Of a DNA stretch of 62,960 bases, positions 9,165-18,935 are shown piece by piece. The first letter of the stretch is position 1. Each line of letters opens with the position of its first letter. Source of the DNA: a bacterium (lineage in GTDB: Bacteria > Myxococcota_A > UBA9160 > UBA6930); NCBI GenBank assembly GCA_024226235.1, contig JAAELW010000228.1, positions 1 through 62,960 of the forward strand, in the 5' to 3' direction. The position numbers were made by a program, and so were the translations under genes. Under the pieces are notes generated by a model, which was not told where the DNA came from, ran no database searches, and saw only the letters and a program-made list of their open reading frames with translations.

Positions 9165-10406
9165 ATGATGGCCAGTCTCGCCGAGCTGCTTCGCACCGCG
9201 AAGACCCATTTCGACCTGACTGACCCCGGGCATCGGGAGAGCCTCCATCGGCTCACGTCCGAACTACTCGAGCAGGGGCAGATTTCGACAGAGGATGTCG
9301 AAACTGCTGCGCTCGCACCGGAGGCTCCGCTCGAATTCCGGCTGGCGGCAAAGCTCGTGGACTCGCGCCGCTGGCTGCTCGAATGCTCCCGACCGGCGCG
9401 GGTCGGCGTCGTATTTGCGATGTGGGGTGAACATCATCGGTTGCTGCCGCGCGACGCTGCCAACCCCCACGGCGAGGACTCTTTGCATGTGAAGCTGGCC
9501 CAGCTCGAATGGGCGACCGCCGGCACTGCAATCGATTGGAAGTTGTACGCGGTGGACGATGGCTGCCCACATGGGAGCGCCAGGCTTGCCCGACGCCGGG
9601 CTGCCGAGCATTCAGCACGGGATCACGTCAAAGTGCTGGAGCTGGACGAGGCGCTACCAGCCAGTGGCGGCCCGCTGACCGGGCTCACCTCTGTCCAGGA
9701 TTCCCGCAAGGCGGGCGCGATCATTCTCGGCTGCATCCAAGCGCTCGAGGATGGCGTGGATGCGGTGATCTACACCGACGCGGACAACTCCGTCCATCTG
9801 GGGCAGATCGGACTACTGCTGCGACCCTGGGTCGATCGCGACTCAAAGGTGGTGCTAGGCGACCGCAAGCACCGGAAAGCAGTGCTCGTGAAACAGGAGG
9901 CCCGCTGGGGAGAGGGCATCGTCTTGCTGCGCCACATGCAGCGGATGATTGGCCGCGCGATCTATGCGCGGGGGATCCAGGACACTCAGGCAGCATTCAA
10001 ATTGTACGCGAGCGAAGTACTCGGAAGGATCCTGGAGCAGCCGACCGTCTACGACTTCTCGTTCGACAGCGATTGGATCCTGGCCAGCCTCGCGCAGGGT
10101 GTGGAACCGGTCCAGGTGCCGTTCGCATTCATCGATTCTGCAGCCGAGTCCGCCTCCATCGCCCAGGGCCCGATGACGACCTGGGAGGCGCTATTGAAGG
10201 GGCTTGCTTCCGCGGTCCGCCGCCATGGGGTCGAGCACGACCGGGAGATGGCGCGCGTTCTGGATGAAGAAATCCAATCTGCGGACGATCTCGATCGGAT
10301 CATCGATCATCTGCCTCCGGCACTCGCGAATGCCCCATCCGAACGCCTCGGAGACCCGGAGTTGATGTCCCCCTCCGAAATCCGCGATTGGATTCGAAGC
10401 CACTAG
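9165..10406 (+). CDS. Glycosyltransferase family 2-like protein
   Basis: VDDGCPHGSA and IYTDADNSV (DxD) motifs; start ATGATG after aagg. Confidence 0.7.
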   Translation: MMASLAELLRTAKTHFDLTDPGHRESLHRLTSELLEQGQISTEDVETAALAPEAPLEFRLAAKLVDSRRWLLECSRPARVGVVFAMWGEHHRLLPRDAANPHGEDSLHVKLAQLEWATAGTAIDWKLYAVDDGCPHGSARLARRRAAEHSARDHVKVLELDEALPASGGPLTGLTSVQDSRKAGAIILGCIQALEDGVDAVIYTDADNSVHLGQIGLLLRPWVDRDSKVVLGDRKHRKAVLVKQEARWGEGIVLLRHMQRMIGRAIYARGIQDTQAAFKLYASEVLGRILEQPTVYDFSFDSDWILASLAQGVEPVQVPFAFIDSAAESASIAQGPMTTWEALLKGLASAVRRHGVEHDREMARVLDEEIQSADDLDRIIDHLPPALANAPSERLGDPELMSPSEIRDWIRSH

Positions 10407-10457
10407 AATTCTGCCCGTCGTGCGTGACATCACACGAAGCGTGCTTATGCGTATGAT

Positions 10458-11237
10458 ATGGCTACAGGTCCGGACTGGGAAACAATCGGCCCACCTCCGC
10501 TCGGCTTGTTTGCGACCGAGCAGGTCCGGGCGCTGCGTGACCTTGCCTCCGGCCGGGAGCGCCGGAAAGTCGCCCGGCGGGCAGTACGCGGCGACGGGCA
10601 TGCAGTATTGGTTTTGCCCGGGTTGCTGGCGGGGGATTTCTCGACTGCGCCACTGCGCGGGTTTCTGCGCGATCTTTGTTACGACGCACGGGGCTGGAAA
10701 CTCGGAATCAATAGAGGACCGGAACCGGACAAGATTCGCGCGTTGGGCGATCGACTGGAGCATCTGTGCGACCGCCATGGACGCCGCATCAGCCTGATCG
10801 GCTGGAGCCTGGGCGGCATCTTCGCCCGTGAGTTGGCACGCGCTCGTCCGGATCGGGTGCGGCTGGTCATCAGTATGGGCTCACCGTTCCGCGATATCTC
10901 TGCAACCCACGCGACACGGCTCGTGCCGCTCCGCCGTGGCGACACGCCGCACGGTGAGAATCGCGACCTTCATACCTGGCTCCGCCAGCCCCTCGACGTC
11001 CCGACGACCTCGATCTACAGCCGCACGGACGGCATCGTCCATTGGCAGAGTTGCCTCGAAGAGGAAGGGCCAGAGCGCGAGAACATCGAAGTCGATTGCA
11101 GCCACACGGGCATGGGCTTCCATCCGACGGTGCTCGAAGTGATCGCCGATCGGCTGGGGCAGCCCGAAGGCGAGTGGCACCCCTATGCGGACCGGCCCAG
11201 CGGCCCGAAACGGCAGGCACACCGGCGCGCTTCCTAG
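10458..11237 (+). CDS. Alpha/beta hydrolase
   Basis: LVLPGLLAGD, LIGWSLGGIFARELA nucleophile elbow, late His (SHTGMGFHP). Confidence 0.8.
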   Translation: MATGPDWETIGPPPLGLFATEQVRALRDLASGRERRKVARRAVRGDGHAVLVLPGLLAGDFSTAPLRGFLRDLCYDARGWKLGINRGPEPDKIRALGDRLEHLCDRHGRRISLIGWSLGGIFARELARARPDRVRLVISMGSPFRDISATHATRLVPLRRGDTPHGENRDLHTWLRQPLDVPTTSIYSRTDGIVHWQSCLEEEGPERENIEVDCSHTGMGFHPTVLEVIADRLGQPEGEWHPYADRPSGPKRQAHRRAS

Positions 11238-11259
11238 CCTCTCGCGGTAGAATTCCGGG

Positions 11260-12414
11260 ATGACGACACGAACTCTCCGGACCCCGCTCTGTGATCTGCT
11301 CGGAATCGAGTACCCCATTCTCAGCGCAGGAATGGGCCCCAGCCTGATCGGCGAATCTACAGGCGCACCCGTCGAACTGGTCGTCGCGGTATCCGAGGCC
11401 GGGGGCCTCGGCGTGCTCGGCGGCGCCGGCTTCACCGTGGAAGAGATGCGCGACTCGATTCGCGAGATCCGCAAGCAGACGGACAAACCTTTCGGCGTGG
11501 ACCTGCTGCTCCCCGCGCAGCAGGTAGCCAGCGGCGACGCCCCCGCGGAGGACACACACGAAATTCCGCTGAAGGAGGTCCTCCAGAACCTTCCCCAAGC
11601 CCACCGCGAGTGGTTCCTGCATATCCAGAAGGAACTCGACCTGCCTGACACGGAGGCGGTATTGAGCAGCGGCACCACGACGGCCCGCCCCCACGCGGCA
11701 GTGGAGGCCTGCATCGATGAACGCGTACCCCTGTTCTGTGCGGGCCTCGGAAACCCGGGCTTCATGGTCGATGCTGCACACCAGGCGGGCATGAAGGTGC
11801 TCGGCATCGCCGGCAACTCGAAGAACGCGGGACGCATAGCAGCATCCGGTGCGGATCTGGTCGTGGCCCAGGGCCACGAGGCGGGCGGACATACCGGCCG
11901 CGTCGGATCGATGGCCCTGTGGCCTCAGGCGATCGACGCATCCGCCCCGACACCGGTTCTGGCAGCCGGCGGGATCGGCGACGGGCGCGGCCTGGCCGCG
12001 GCATTGGCGATGGGCTGTGTCGGAGTCTGGGTGGGCACGCGCTTCCTGGCCTCGAACGAAGGCGGCGCCCTCGACCTGCAGAAGGCTGCCATCGTCCAGG
12101 CCACCGACGAGGACACACGCCGCACCACGATCTACACGGGCAAGACGTCACGGGCGACCTACAACCGCTTTCACGACCTGTGGGATGAATCGAAGCTGGA
12201 ACCGCTGCGTTTCCCGGTGCAGGTCATGCTGGCCTCGGCCGTGGTGGACATGTTCAACAACGCCGGGAAGGTGGAATACGTGGGACCCTTCGCCGGCCAG
12301 GTCTCCGGGCTGATCCACGAAATCAAGCCGGCAGCGGAAATCGTGAATGACATGGTCGAGGAGGCCGTGGAGATCCTGACCCGCCGTCTGCCAGAGAGCG
12401 TGACCGCCTCATAG
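11260..12414 (+). CDS. Nitronate monooxygenase family flavoprotein
   Basis: LGIEYPILSAGMGP, GADLVVAQGHEAGGHTGRVGSM, VLAAGGIGDGRGLAAALAMGCVGVWVGTRF. Confidence 0.9.
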   Translation: MTTRTLRTPLCDLLGIEYPILSAGMGPSLIGESTGAPVELVVAVSEAGGLGVLGGAGFTVEEMRDSIREIRKQTDKPFGVDLLLPAQQVASGDAPAEDTHEIPLKEVLQNLPQAHREWFLHIQKELDLPDTEAVLSSGTTTARPHAAVEACIDERVPLFCAGLGNPGFMVDAAHQAGMKVLGIAGNSKNAGRIAASGADLVVAQGHEAGGHTGRVGSMALWPQAIDASAPTPVLAAGGIGDGRGLAAALAMGCVGVWVGTRFLASNEGGALDLQKAAIVQATDEDTRRTTIYTGKTSRATYNRFHDLWDESKLEPLRFPVQVMLASAVVDMFNNAGKVEYVGPFAGQVSGLIHEIKPAAEIVNDMVEEAVEILTRRLPESVTAS

Positions 12415-12474
12415 AAACGGTTTCCCGCCAACGAGGGGAAAGCCATGACGAGCCCGGCAGGACGCTCTGTGCTC

Positions 12475-13293
12475 CTACCCTGGCGCGTTTCCCGTGAACA
12501 CGAACTCACGCAGGGGGATTCGAAGAGGCGCCGGGCCGAAGTTCTGCTCCAGTTCATCGGCAAGAGCCCGGATGATCGTCGCTGGCGATGCGGTCGCCCG
12601 GTCGCGGATCTCCAAGATGCCAGGGTTTCCTTCGACGAACCCCCGGGCGACCTCCTCAGAGGACGGGCGTTCAATGGTCGCGTCGACGACATGGGCTTGC
12701 ATTGCCTCGAAACCCAGGGTCTCGAAGAGCCCCAGGGTGGAGTCCAGCGGGCAGGAGCCAAAAGGAACCTCGAGGAAGCCAGGCGGCTCCGAGGCGAAGT
12801 AGCGTGCGATGGTCTCATGGGCGATTCCTGCGACCCGGTTCGTCTCGAATGAATCCCAGACGTTGCACCCAAGGAACCCGCCGGGGCGAAGGACACGGAA
12901 CATTTCCGCCAGACCCTTGGCGATATCAGGAAAGAACATGATGCCGAACTGACAAACGACTCCGTCGAACGCCTGGTTCTCGAAAGGGAGGGAAAGGGCA
13001 TCGGCCAGTTCGTATCGCACTCCCGGAAACGCGCCCCGATGCTCCCTCGCGTACTCCAGCATGCCAGGATTGAGATCCGTCGCCACGATCTCCACGTCCC
13101 TCGAGAGTGCCTTGTGAAGAAATTCCGTTCCAATGCCCGTGCCGCAGGCTACTTCGAGAATGCGCCCATGGTCGATCGCATCGGTCACACGTTCGGCCAT
13201 GTCTGCAGCGGAAAACTCGAATAACAGAGGGCCCAGACAAGTGTCATAGACGGCCGGAATCGATCCGGTAAAGGAGGCGTGAGGGTCGCTCAT
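12475..13293 (-). CDS. Class I SAM-dependent methyltransferase
   Basis: RILEVACGTGIGTEFL, VATDLNPGML, FRVLRPGGFLG. Confidence 0.85.
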   Translation of the reverse strand: MSDPHASFTGSIPAVYDTCLGPLLFEFSAADMAERVTDAIDHGRILEVACGTGIGTEFLHKALSRDVEIVATDLNPGMLEYAREHRGAFPGVRYELADALSLPFENQAFDGVVCQFGIMFFPDIAKGLAEMFRVLRPGGFLGCNVWDSFETNRVAGIAHETIARYFASEPPGFLEVPFGSCPLDSTLGLFETLGFEAMQAHVVDATIERPSSEEVARGFVEGNPGILEIRDRATASPATIIRALADELEQNFGPAPLRIPLREFVFTGNAPG

Positions 13294-13722
13294 GCCGGAA
13301 CCGATCCGACATTGCATGCTAGGTTGAAACCCGGTGTCGTTTGCGATCGGTCCAAGATGTCCTCGATTCGGCTTCTTGCAGTGCCCGCATGTCTTCGCTC
13401 TGCGGATCCGACTTCAGCGACGGGGCTGCCTACTGGCCAATGCCGGTAGTGTGCCCGACCCTACCATGCCTGGACGCGGGCCCGCGTCCCGGCGATGGTC
13501 AGAGTGCTTGGGTCCGTTGCAGAAAGACACTCGCAACCGCAACTGACAAGAGGATGCCTATCCCGATCGTAGCCAGTAGCTGACGGAAAGCGACTCCACG
13601 AGCACACCGGGCTGCGCCAGGTCCGAGACCCCGCGCAGCTGAAGTCACGAAGCCTTGATCGAGTGGTCAGGCCCGCTATTGGATTCTGTTGGACTCCAGC
13701 ACACGCGTCAGAAAGGCAAATC

Positions 13723-14223
13723 ATGGCAACCCTCGACGACAAGATTCTGCAGCGATTCGACCCCGAGGTCGCCAGGACCTTCTTGAAGGCACCGGGTGGA
13801 TTCCTGACCGGCCTGCCCAAGTACCTGGGTGTCGACATCGTCGACGTCGGACCCGGCACCCTTCGCGCCGAGATGACGGTAAAGGACGAGTTGCGAACAC
13901 CTTTTGGCAACATTCACGGTGGTGTGCTCGCAGCCGTTTGCGACCACGTCCTGGGTTGTGTCTGCTACCCGCTGATGGAACGCGGTGCATGGGCAGCCAC
14001 CACCGAGTTCAAGATCAACCTTCTGGCTCCGGTCAGTAGCGGTGTGATCACAGCGGATGCGAAGATCGTCTCGATGACACGGTCGACCGCGGTCGTCGTG
14101 ATCGAGGCCGTGAACGAAGGACGCCTGGTCTGCGTGTCGCAGGGCACAGTGACGATCCGGCCTCCTCGCAAGAAGAACTCGCCCGCACCCGACGGCTCCT
14201 CTGCGCCTGGCAATGAGTCATAG
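13723..14223 (+). CDS. PaaI-type hotdog thioesterase
   Basis: TPFGNIHGGVLAAVCDHVLG and ATTEFKINLLAPV. Confidence 0.85.
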   Translation: MATLDDKILQRFDPEVARTFLKAPGGFLTGLPKYLGVDIVDVGPGTLRAEMTVKDELRTPFGNIHGGVLAAVCDHVLGCVCYPLMERGAWAATTEFKINLLAPVSSGVITADAKIVSMTRSTAVVVIEAVNEGRLVCVSQGTVTIRPPRKKNSPAPDGSSAPGNES

Positions 14224-14324
14224 CGGCGGCTGAAGCCGAGAGCGCGATGCAGCTGGCCGAAGAAGCCCTGCCCCCTGCCTGACCTTGCATGAATGCCGCC
14301 GGGGCTCTTCTTGTTCCGGTCGCC

Positions 14325-15323
14325 TCAGATCGCCGAGAACCATCCCATCGCCCCCCTCTCGGCCATATGGACCTGGTGGGGATGGAACATGTAGCGGCCG
14401 CGCTCGGGCAGGCGGAACTCGATGATCACTCGCTCTGCCTGAGCGAGGCTCACGACATCGGTGTGCTCGTCCGGCTCGAGGCGGGTTCCCGTTCGATACA
14501 CATCGAAGGTTTCGGCATGGAGATGGAAGGACGCCACGGGATCGCCACTCACCATGTTCAGCAAGTAGAGGCGCACGAGTTCTCCGACGGGGACCTTGAT
14601 CGGAAAACGCGCGAAGAAACCCGCGATGCCGTTCCACGCGTAGAGTTCGTTCTTCCCATCACCGTCCAGATCGAAGCCGCACAGCACCAGGCTGAACTCG
14701 TGGGCCGCCGGCCGCAGCGCGGGCGGATCCACGATCAACGCTCCGTAGAGCCCCTTCGCGATGTGCTGTGAGACCGGAAGCGCGTGGCAATGATAGGGAT
14801 GGAACCCAGCCGGGCCGGCGCGAAAACGATAGGTTTCGGATTCTCCGGACGGAATCGGCTGCCAGCCATCCTGACTCACCGCATGTCGTCCGTGGAAGTG
14901 CACATTGTGTGGATGCATCCCCCGATTCTGGAAGTGGATCGCGAGTTCGTCACCCTCGGTCGCCCGGATCAGCGGACCCGGCACGGTATCGTTGTAAGTC
15001 CAAGCGGCGAATTGCCTCCCACCCGCCACCTCGATCGGCCGCTCGTTGACCCAGATCGACACCTCGCGCACACGACCGGGCTCTGGCGGCTCAGCCGGCG
15101 GTGGAATCAACAGCGGATCGAGAGCGTTCGCGCCTAGCCGGTCAGGCGGATCCGCGTCTCCGCCATAGCCGGACTGGACGACGAATCCGGGCATCGGCTG
15201 CATCGGGGCGTCGCTGGCGTCCGGAGCCCTCTCTCCACGCGCCCGCGTTCCGGCCAGACCCGTGCTGGCCGCGACCCCTCCACCCAGGAAGAGCCGCATC
15301 AGATCACGGCGCTGTATGGGCAC
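14325..15323 (-). CDS. Two-domain multicopper oxidase
   Basis: HPHNVHFHG, HPYHCHALPVSQH, FHLHAETF, FHPHQVH; probable GTG start 15323 next to upstream stop. Confidence 0.85.
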   Translation of the reverse strand: MPIQRRDLMRLFLGGGVAASTGLAGTRARGERAPDASDAPMQPMPGFVVQSGYGGDADPPDRLGANALDPLLIPPPAEPPEPGRVREVSIWVNERPIEVAGGRQFAAWTYNDTVPGPLIRATEGDELAIHFQNRGMHPHNVHFHGRHAVSQDGWQPIPSGESETYRFRAGPAGFHPYHCHALPVSQHIAKGLYGALIVDPPALRPAAHEFSLVLCGFDLDGDGKNELYAWNGIAGFFARFPIKVPVGELVRLYLLNMVSGDPVASFHLHAETFDVYRTGTRLEPDEHTDVVSLAQAERVIIEFRLPERGRYMFHPHQVHMAERGAMGWFSAI

Positions 15324-15325
15324 GC

Positions 15326-17194
15326 TCAGAAGCCCGCCAGCAATTGGACGCCCATCATCAAGACGGCCCCGCTCACGATGAGCCCCACCACCAGAACACC
15401 GGCTCCGTAGCGCCACCGGCCGGAGAGCGCGATTCCCAGACCCACCAACACCGAGACCACCGGCAAATAGAAGGACCACCGCAACAGCAGTGAAACCAGA
15501 AGGCCCGGGGCTTCGACTCGGGCGTACTCGGGCAGTTCGACATCGGAACCATCTGCCTTCAGGTAGGCGGCGGCCTCCGGCGGAACTTCCGCCTGATCGA
15601 CGTCGAATTCGAGCCCGTCGAAGACATCGACTGCAGGCCGAACCGGAGCGGATGCGCCACCAGGCAGGGAGGGCTGAACCGGCGGTACAGGCTGCAACCG
15701 GTAGTCAGCGGATTCGAATTCGGGACCGTTTGCCCAACCGACACGGCGATAGATGGCCAGACTCGGGAGCATGTCCCACCCCAGCGGGAGGCGGAGCCCC
15801 TGACAGCCGTGAACGAGTTCCAGCCCGGGCGGAGCACTCGTCTCGAAATCGTTCGCCTCGAAGCAGTTGCCCGTGCTCGTGGGACCAGCGAGTGCGAGAT
15901 CCGCGCGTCCGGAACGTCGAATGAAGTTCTCCCGGACCACGTTGGTCTTTGCCGGCCAGAAGTTCTCGTGTTGGTTGGGCGTGACGAGGATTCCGTGATC
16001 CTGATGGCCCACGATGACATTGCGCTCGACGATATTCTCCACGCCACCCGCAAGGACAATGCCATTTCCGAGGACAGGCCAGGTCAGCGGCAGCGTCGGC
16101 GCGTCCGGGTTTCCGTTGGCCACGACCAGGTTGGCCACGATCGTGGTTAGCCGTTCCGGCGGCAGAAGCTCCGAATCGAGGGTGTTGGGGCCTATTCCGG
16201 CGATGTTGTATCGCCAGATCGAGCTGACGATGTACAGATCTCCACCCGAATTCGTACCGGAGTACCCGAGTGCGTTGTTCTCCGAGATGACGTGGCGAAT
16301 CACCATCTTGCAGGGCTGGCATTGTCCGACATAGAAGCCGGAATCCGGTGACCCCGAGGCCCATGAATGTTCGAAGAGGCCGTCGGTCGAGTCGAATGCG
16401 TAGACGCCGTACAACCCGTTGTTGTAGGCCGTCAAATAGGACGCCCGATAGCCCGTGATCCCGGTCCAGAAGAATCCGTTCTGCACCGCATTTCGCGCGG
16501 TCATGTTCTCGACCGCCACCCCATCCGCCAGAACGAGCACGCCATTGCCGCGCAGGAACTCTCCGTCGATGATGACTTCATTGCGATCCACTCCGCGGAT
16601 CACCAATGAAGGGGTCGTCACCAGGACCTCCTCGCGATACACGCCCTTGTCGACGAGCACGAGATCGCCAGGGTTCGCGGCGTCCACGCCTGCTTGGATC
16701 GTCGGGTAGTCCCCGGGGACATACCGGGTGACACCGGACGGCTCCACGACGACGGCTGGACCTGCGGCTTCTCCCTCCGCGTACTCGACGTCACCGACGA
16801 CGACGACGCCCGCCATCGCGATCCCGCCGGCCGCACCGTGGAATGTACAAAAGTACGGATAGACACCTTCGGCCGTGAAGACGACGGAGGCTTCGGATTC
16901 GGCTGGCATCGTCAGATCGCCGTAGTCCGCTTCGGTGGACCACGACCAGTCATCGGCAACCGCGTTGTGCGGATTGCGCCCGACGTTCACCCAGCTGACG
17001 ACTCCGCCGACGGGGACCCGGACCACCCGCGGATAGAACGTGTTGTCGTACATGTCGACGCGGGTCTCGATCGAATCGGGCGCCTGGACGCTCTGCCGGT
17101 CGGAGGGGTCGCAACCCAGCGCATGCAGGAAGAATCCAGCGAACAGTGCCGCCAAAGAGAGCTTCTTCGAACCCTGACAGACGCGGGATTTCAT
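15326..17194 (-). CDS. Lipoprotein: plastocyanin-like cupredoxin, NosD-like right-handed parallel beta-helix and C-terminal TM helices
   Basis: LHALGC lipobox; NPHNA...YFCTFHGAAGGIAM (His-Cys-His-Met); DYPTIQAGVDAANPGDLVLVDKGVYREEV; C-terminal TMs. Confidence 0.85.
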   Translation of the reverse strand: MKSRVCQGSKKLSLAALFAGFFLHALGCDPSDRQSVQAPDSIETRVDMYDNTFYPRVVRVPVGGVVSWVNVGRNPHNAVADDWSWSTEADYGDLTMPAESEASVVFTAEGVYPYFCTFHGAAGGIAMAGVVVVGDVEYAEGEAAGPAVVVEPSGVTRYVPGDYPTIQAGVDAANPGDLVLVDKGVYREEVLVTTPSLVIRGVDRNEVIIDGEFLRGNGVLVLADGVAVENMTARNAVQNGFFWTGITGYRASYLTAYNNGLYGVYAFDSTDGLFEHSWASGSPDSGFYVGQCQPCKMVIRHVISENNALGYSGTNSGGDLYIVSSIWRYNIAGIGPNTLDSELLPPERLTTIVANLVVANGNPDAPTLPLTWPVLGNGIVLAGGVENIVERNVIVGHQDHGILVTPNQHENFWPAKTNVVRENFIRRSGRADLALAGPTSTGNCFEANDFETSAPPGLELVHGCQGLRLPLGWDMLPSLAIYRRVGWANGPEFESADYRLQPVPPVQPSLPGGASAPVRPAVDVFDGLEFDVDQAEVPPEAAAYLKADGSDVELPEYARVEAPGLLVSLLLRWSFYLPVVSVLVGLGIALSGRWRYGAGVLVVGLIVSGAVLMMGVQLLAGF

Positions 17195-17270
17195 CGTCGG
17201 ATCTCCTCCGAGCCGGGCCAGTACCGTCTCGATTCGTCGGTGAGAACTCAGCGTTGTACTACTGTAACCG

Positions 17271-17287
17271 CTTCCCGGTACTGGAAG
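17271..17287. promoter_or_regulatory. MerR/CueR-type dyad CTTCC-N7-GGAAG in divergent promoter region
   Basis: CTTCCCGGTACTGGAAG; spacing as in CueR-type operators, between copper-protein genes (minus) and YceI (plus). Confidence 0.4.
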
Positions 17288-17376
17288 AATGGTGGGGCAC
17301 ATGCCCCAGGGAACAGAGGGTTCTCGGTGACATGGGATACGGTACGATGCCCGCCGAACCCTGGGAGGAGAAGAAT

Positions 17377-18024
17377 ATGAGGCTTCGTTCGGCCATTCTC
17401 GGCGCGATCGGACTCCTGCTCATACTGCCGGTCGGAGCCGCTGGAGAGGACGAGATCTTCGAGCCCACGGACCACTGCGTTGCCTACGAGACGATCAAGG
17501 ACATGTGGTTCGTCGTCGATACCAGGATCGTTGGCAAGAGCTGCGAGGTCACCGCGGCCCTCGCGGTGAATGCATCCGGTGGCGCTCCCCGGGTCTCGGT
17601 ATCCGTGCCGATCGAGAGTCTCGATTCGAAAAACAGATTCCGAAATGGCGCGGTTGCGGATCTGCTCGGCGTCGAGGCACAGCCCGACCTGCTCTTCGTT
17701 TCGGCACCCCTCGACGCTGAAGGACTGCGCGAGGCCCTCCCCAGCGGCCACTTCACGCTGCCCGGCACATTGAGCTTCGGCGGACGGGAGTACCCTGTCG
17801 AGTTCCCGGTCGAGCTCTCCAGCGACGGCGACCGGCACTACGCCTCCGGCATGCTGGATTCTACCTTCGCAGCCTTCGAAGTCGAAGTGCCGACCATCGC
17901 AGGCGGCTTGATCGCCCGTCCCCAGGAGGGCCTCGGACTGGCCTTCCAGCTCGAATTGGAGCGCGTCAGTGGCCTCGAAGCCTGGGCAGAGCAGGCTGGG
18001 CTGCGTCTGAGCGGTGCGGAATGA
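17377..18024 (+). CDS. YceI-like periplasmic protein
   Basis: Signal peptide; VSVPIESLDSKNRFRNGAVADLLGVEAQPDLLFVS and GTLSFGGREYPV typical of YceI. Confidence 0.75.
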   Translation: MRLRSAILGAIGLLLILPVGAAGEDEIFEPTDHCVAYETIKDMWFVVDTRIVGKSCEVTAALAVNASGGAPRVSVSVPIESLDSKNRFRNGAVADLLGVEAQPDLLFVSAPLDAEGLREALPSGHFTLPGTLSFGGREYPVEFPVELSSDGDRHYASGMLDSTFAAFEVEVPTIAGGLIARPQEGLGLAFQLELERVSGLEAWAEQAGLRLSGAE

Positions 18025-18159
18025 ACCGGCACGAGCCCTGGAGGCGTTGAGAGCTTCCGCCCCACCACCGACTCTTTCCTGGATTGATTCCAGCCAGGAA
18101 TCATGCAACCTCCATCCTGGCCGGCGATGCTGGCCAGCAACCAGAAACGATTGGATCCC

Positions 18160-18606
18160 ATGACGACCCTGCTCGAATTCATGACAGCTGCCCACCGGAA
18201 GTGCGACGAGATGTTCGCCTCCGCCGAAGAAGATGTTTCCGAAAAGAGCTGGACGCTCGCTTCGCAGAAATTCGCGGAGTTCAACGCGGCAATTGCGCGG
18301 CATCTAGCCCAGGAAGAAAACGTGCTCTTCCCCGCGTTCGAAGAGGCGACGGGCATGACGCAAGGGCCCACGGCGATGATGCGGATGGAGCACGAGCAGA
18401 TGCGGAGCTTGCTGGCTCAGCTCGCAGAAGCCGCGGGTACGCAGGATGCCTCGCGCTTCCTCGGCCTCTCCGAGACCCTGATGGTCTTGATTCAGCAGCA
18501 CAACATGAAGGAGGAGCAGATGCTCTACCCGATGTGCGACCAGGCGCTGGCAGAGACCGACGCCATCATCGCAAAGATCGAGGCCTTCAGCGGCGATCCG
18601 GTCTAG
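18160..18606 (+). CDS. Hemerythrin domain protein
   Basis: AHRKCDEM, HLAQEENVLFPAFE, MRMEHEQM, QQHNMKEEQMLYPM. Confidence 0.9.
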   Translation: MTTLLEFMTAAHRKCDEMFASAEEDVSEKSWTLASQKFAEFNAAIARHLAQEENVLFPAFEEATGMTQGPTAMMRMEHEQMRSLLAQLAEAAGTQDASRFLGLSETLMVLIQQHNMKEEQMLYPMCDQALAETDAIIAKIEAFSGDPV

Positions 18607-18635
18607 CCACGGCGCGGCCCGAGAGAAGCCAAGCG

Positions 18636-18935
18636 GTGACGAAGGAGCGTGTGTTGGATGTCAGCGAGCTCGAACCTCCGGAGCCCTTCCGGATGGCCCT
18701 CGCCGCGATCGATGCACTGGAAGAAGGCGAGTTCCTGCGTATGTGTCACCGCCGCGAGCCATTTCCGCTCTACCAGACGCTCGACCGGATGGGTTTCTCC
18801 TATCGCGTGCGCGCAGGAGCCCGGACCCGCTACGAGATCCTGATCTGGCCCAGCGCCGACGTGGAGCTGACTGCTCATTGCGGGCCCGCATCGACCCCGG
18901 GCGATCGCGCCGGACCGGAACGGGGCCCACGTTGA
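18636..18935 (+). CDS. DUF2249 domain protein
   Basis: GTG start; VLDVSELEPPEPFRMALAAIDALEEGEFLRMCHRREPFPLYQTLDRMGFSYRV. Confidence 0.75.
   Translation: MTKERVLDVSELEPPEPFRMALAAIDALEEGEFLRMCHRREPFPLYQTLDRMGFSYRVRAGARTRYEILIWPSADVELTAHCGPASTPGDRAGPERGPR

Noticed and set aside
13330-13722. Possible small membrane protein or pseudogene remnant on minus strand (GVAFRQLLATIGIGILLSVAVASVFLQRTQAL)
   Set aside because: One TM-like stretch without a clear start, RBS or full domain; the upstream similarity would need a frameshift, so support is too weak to call.
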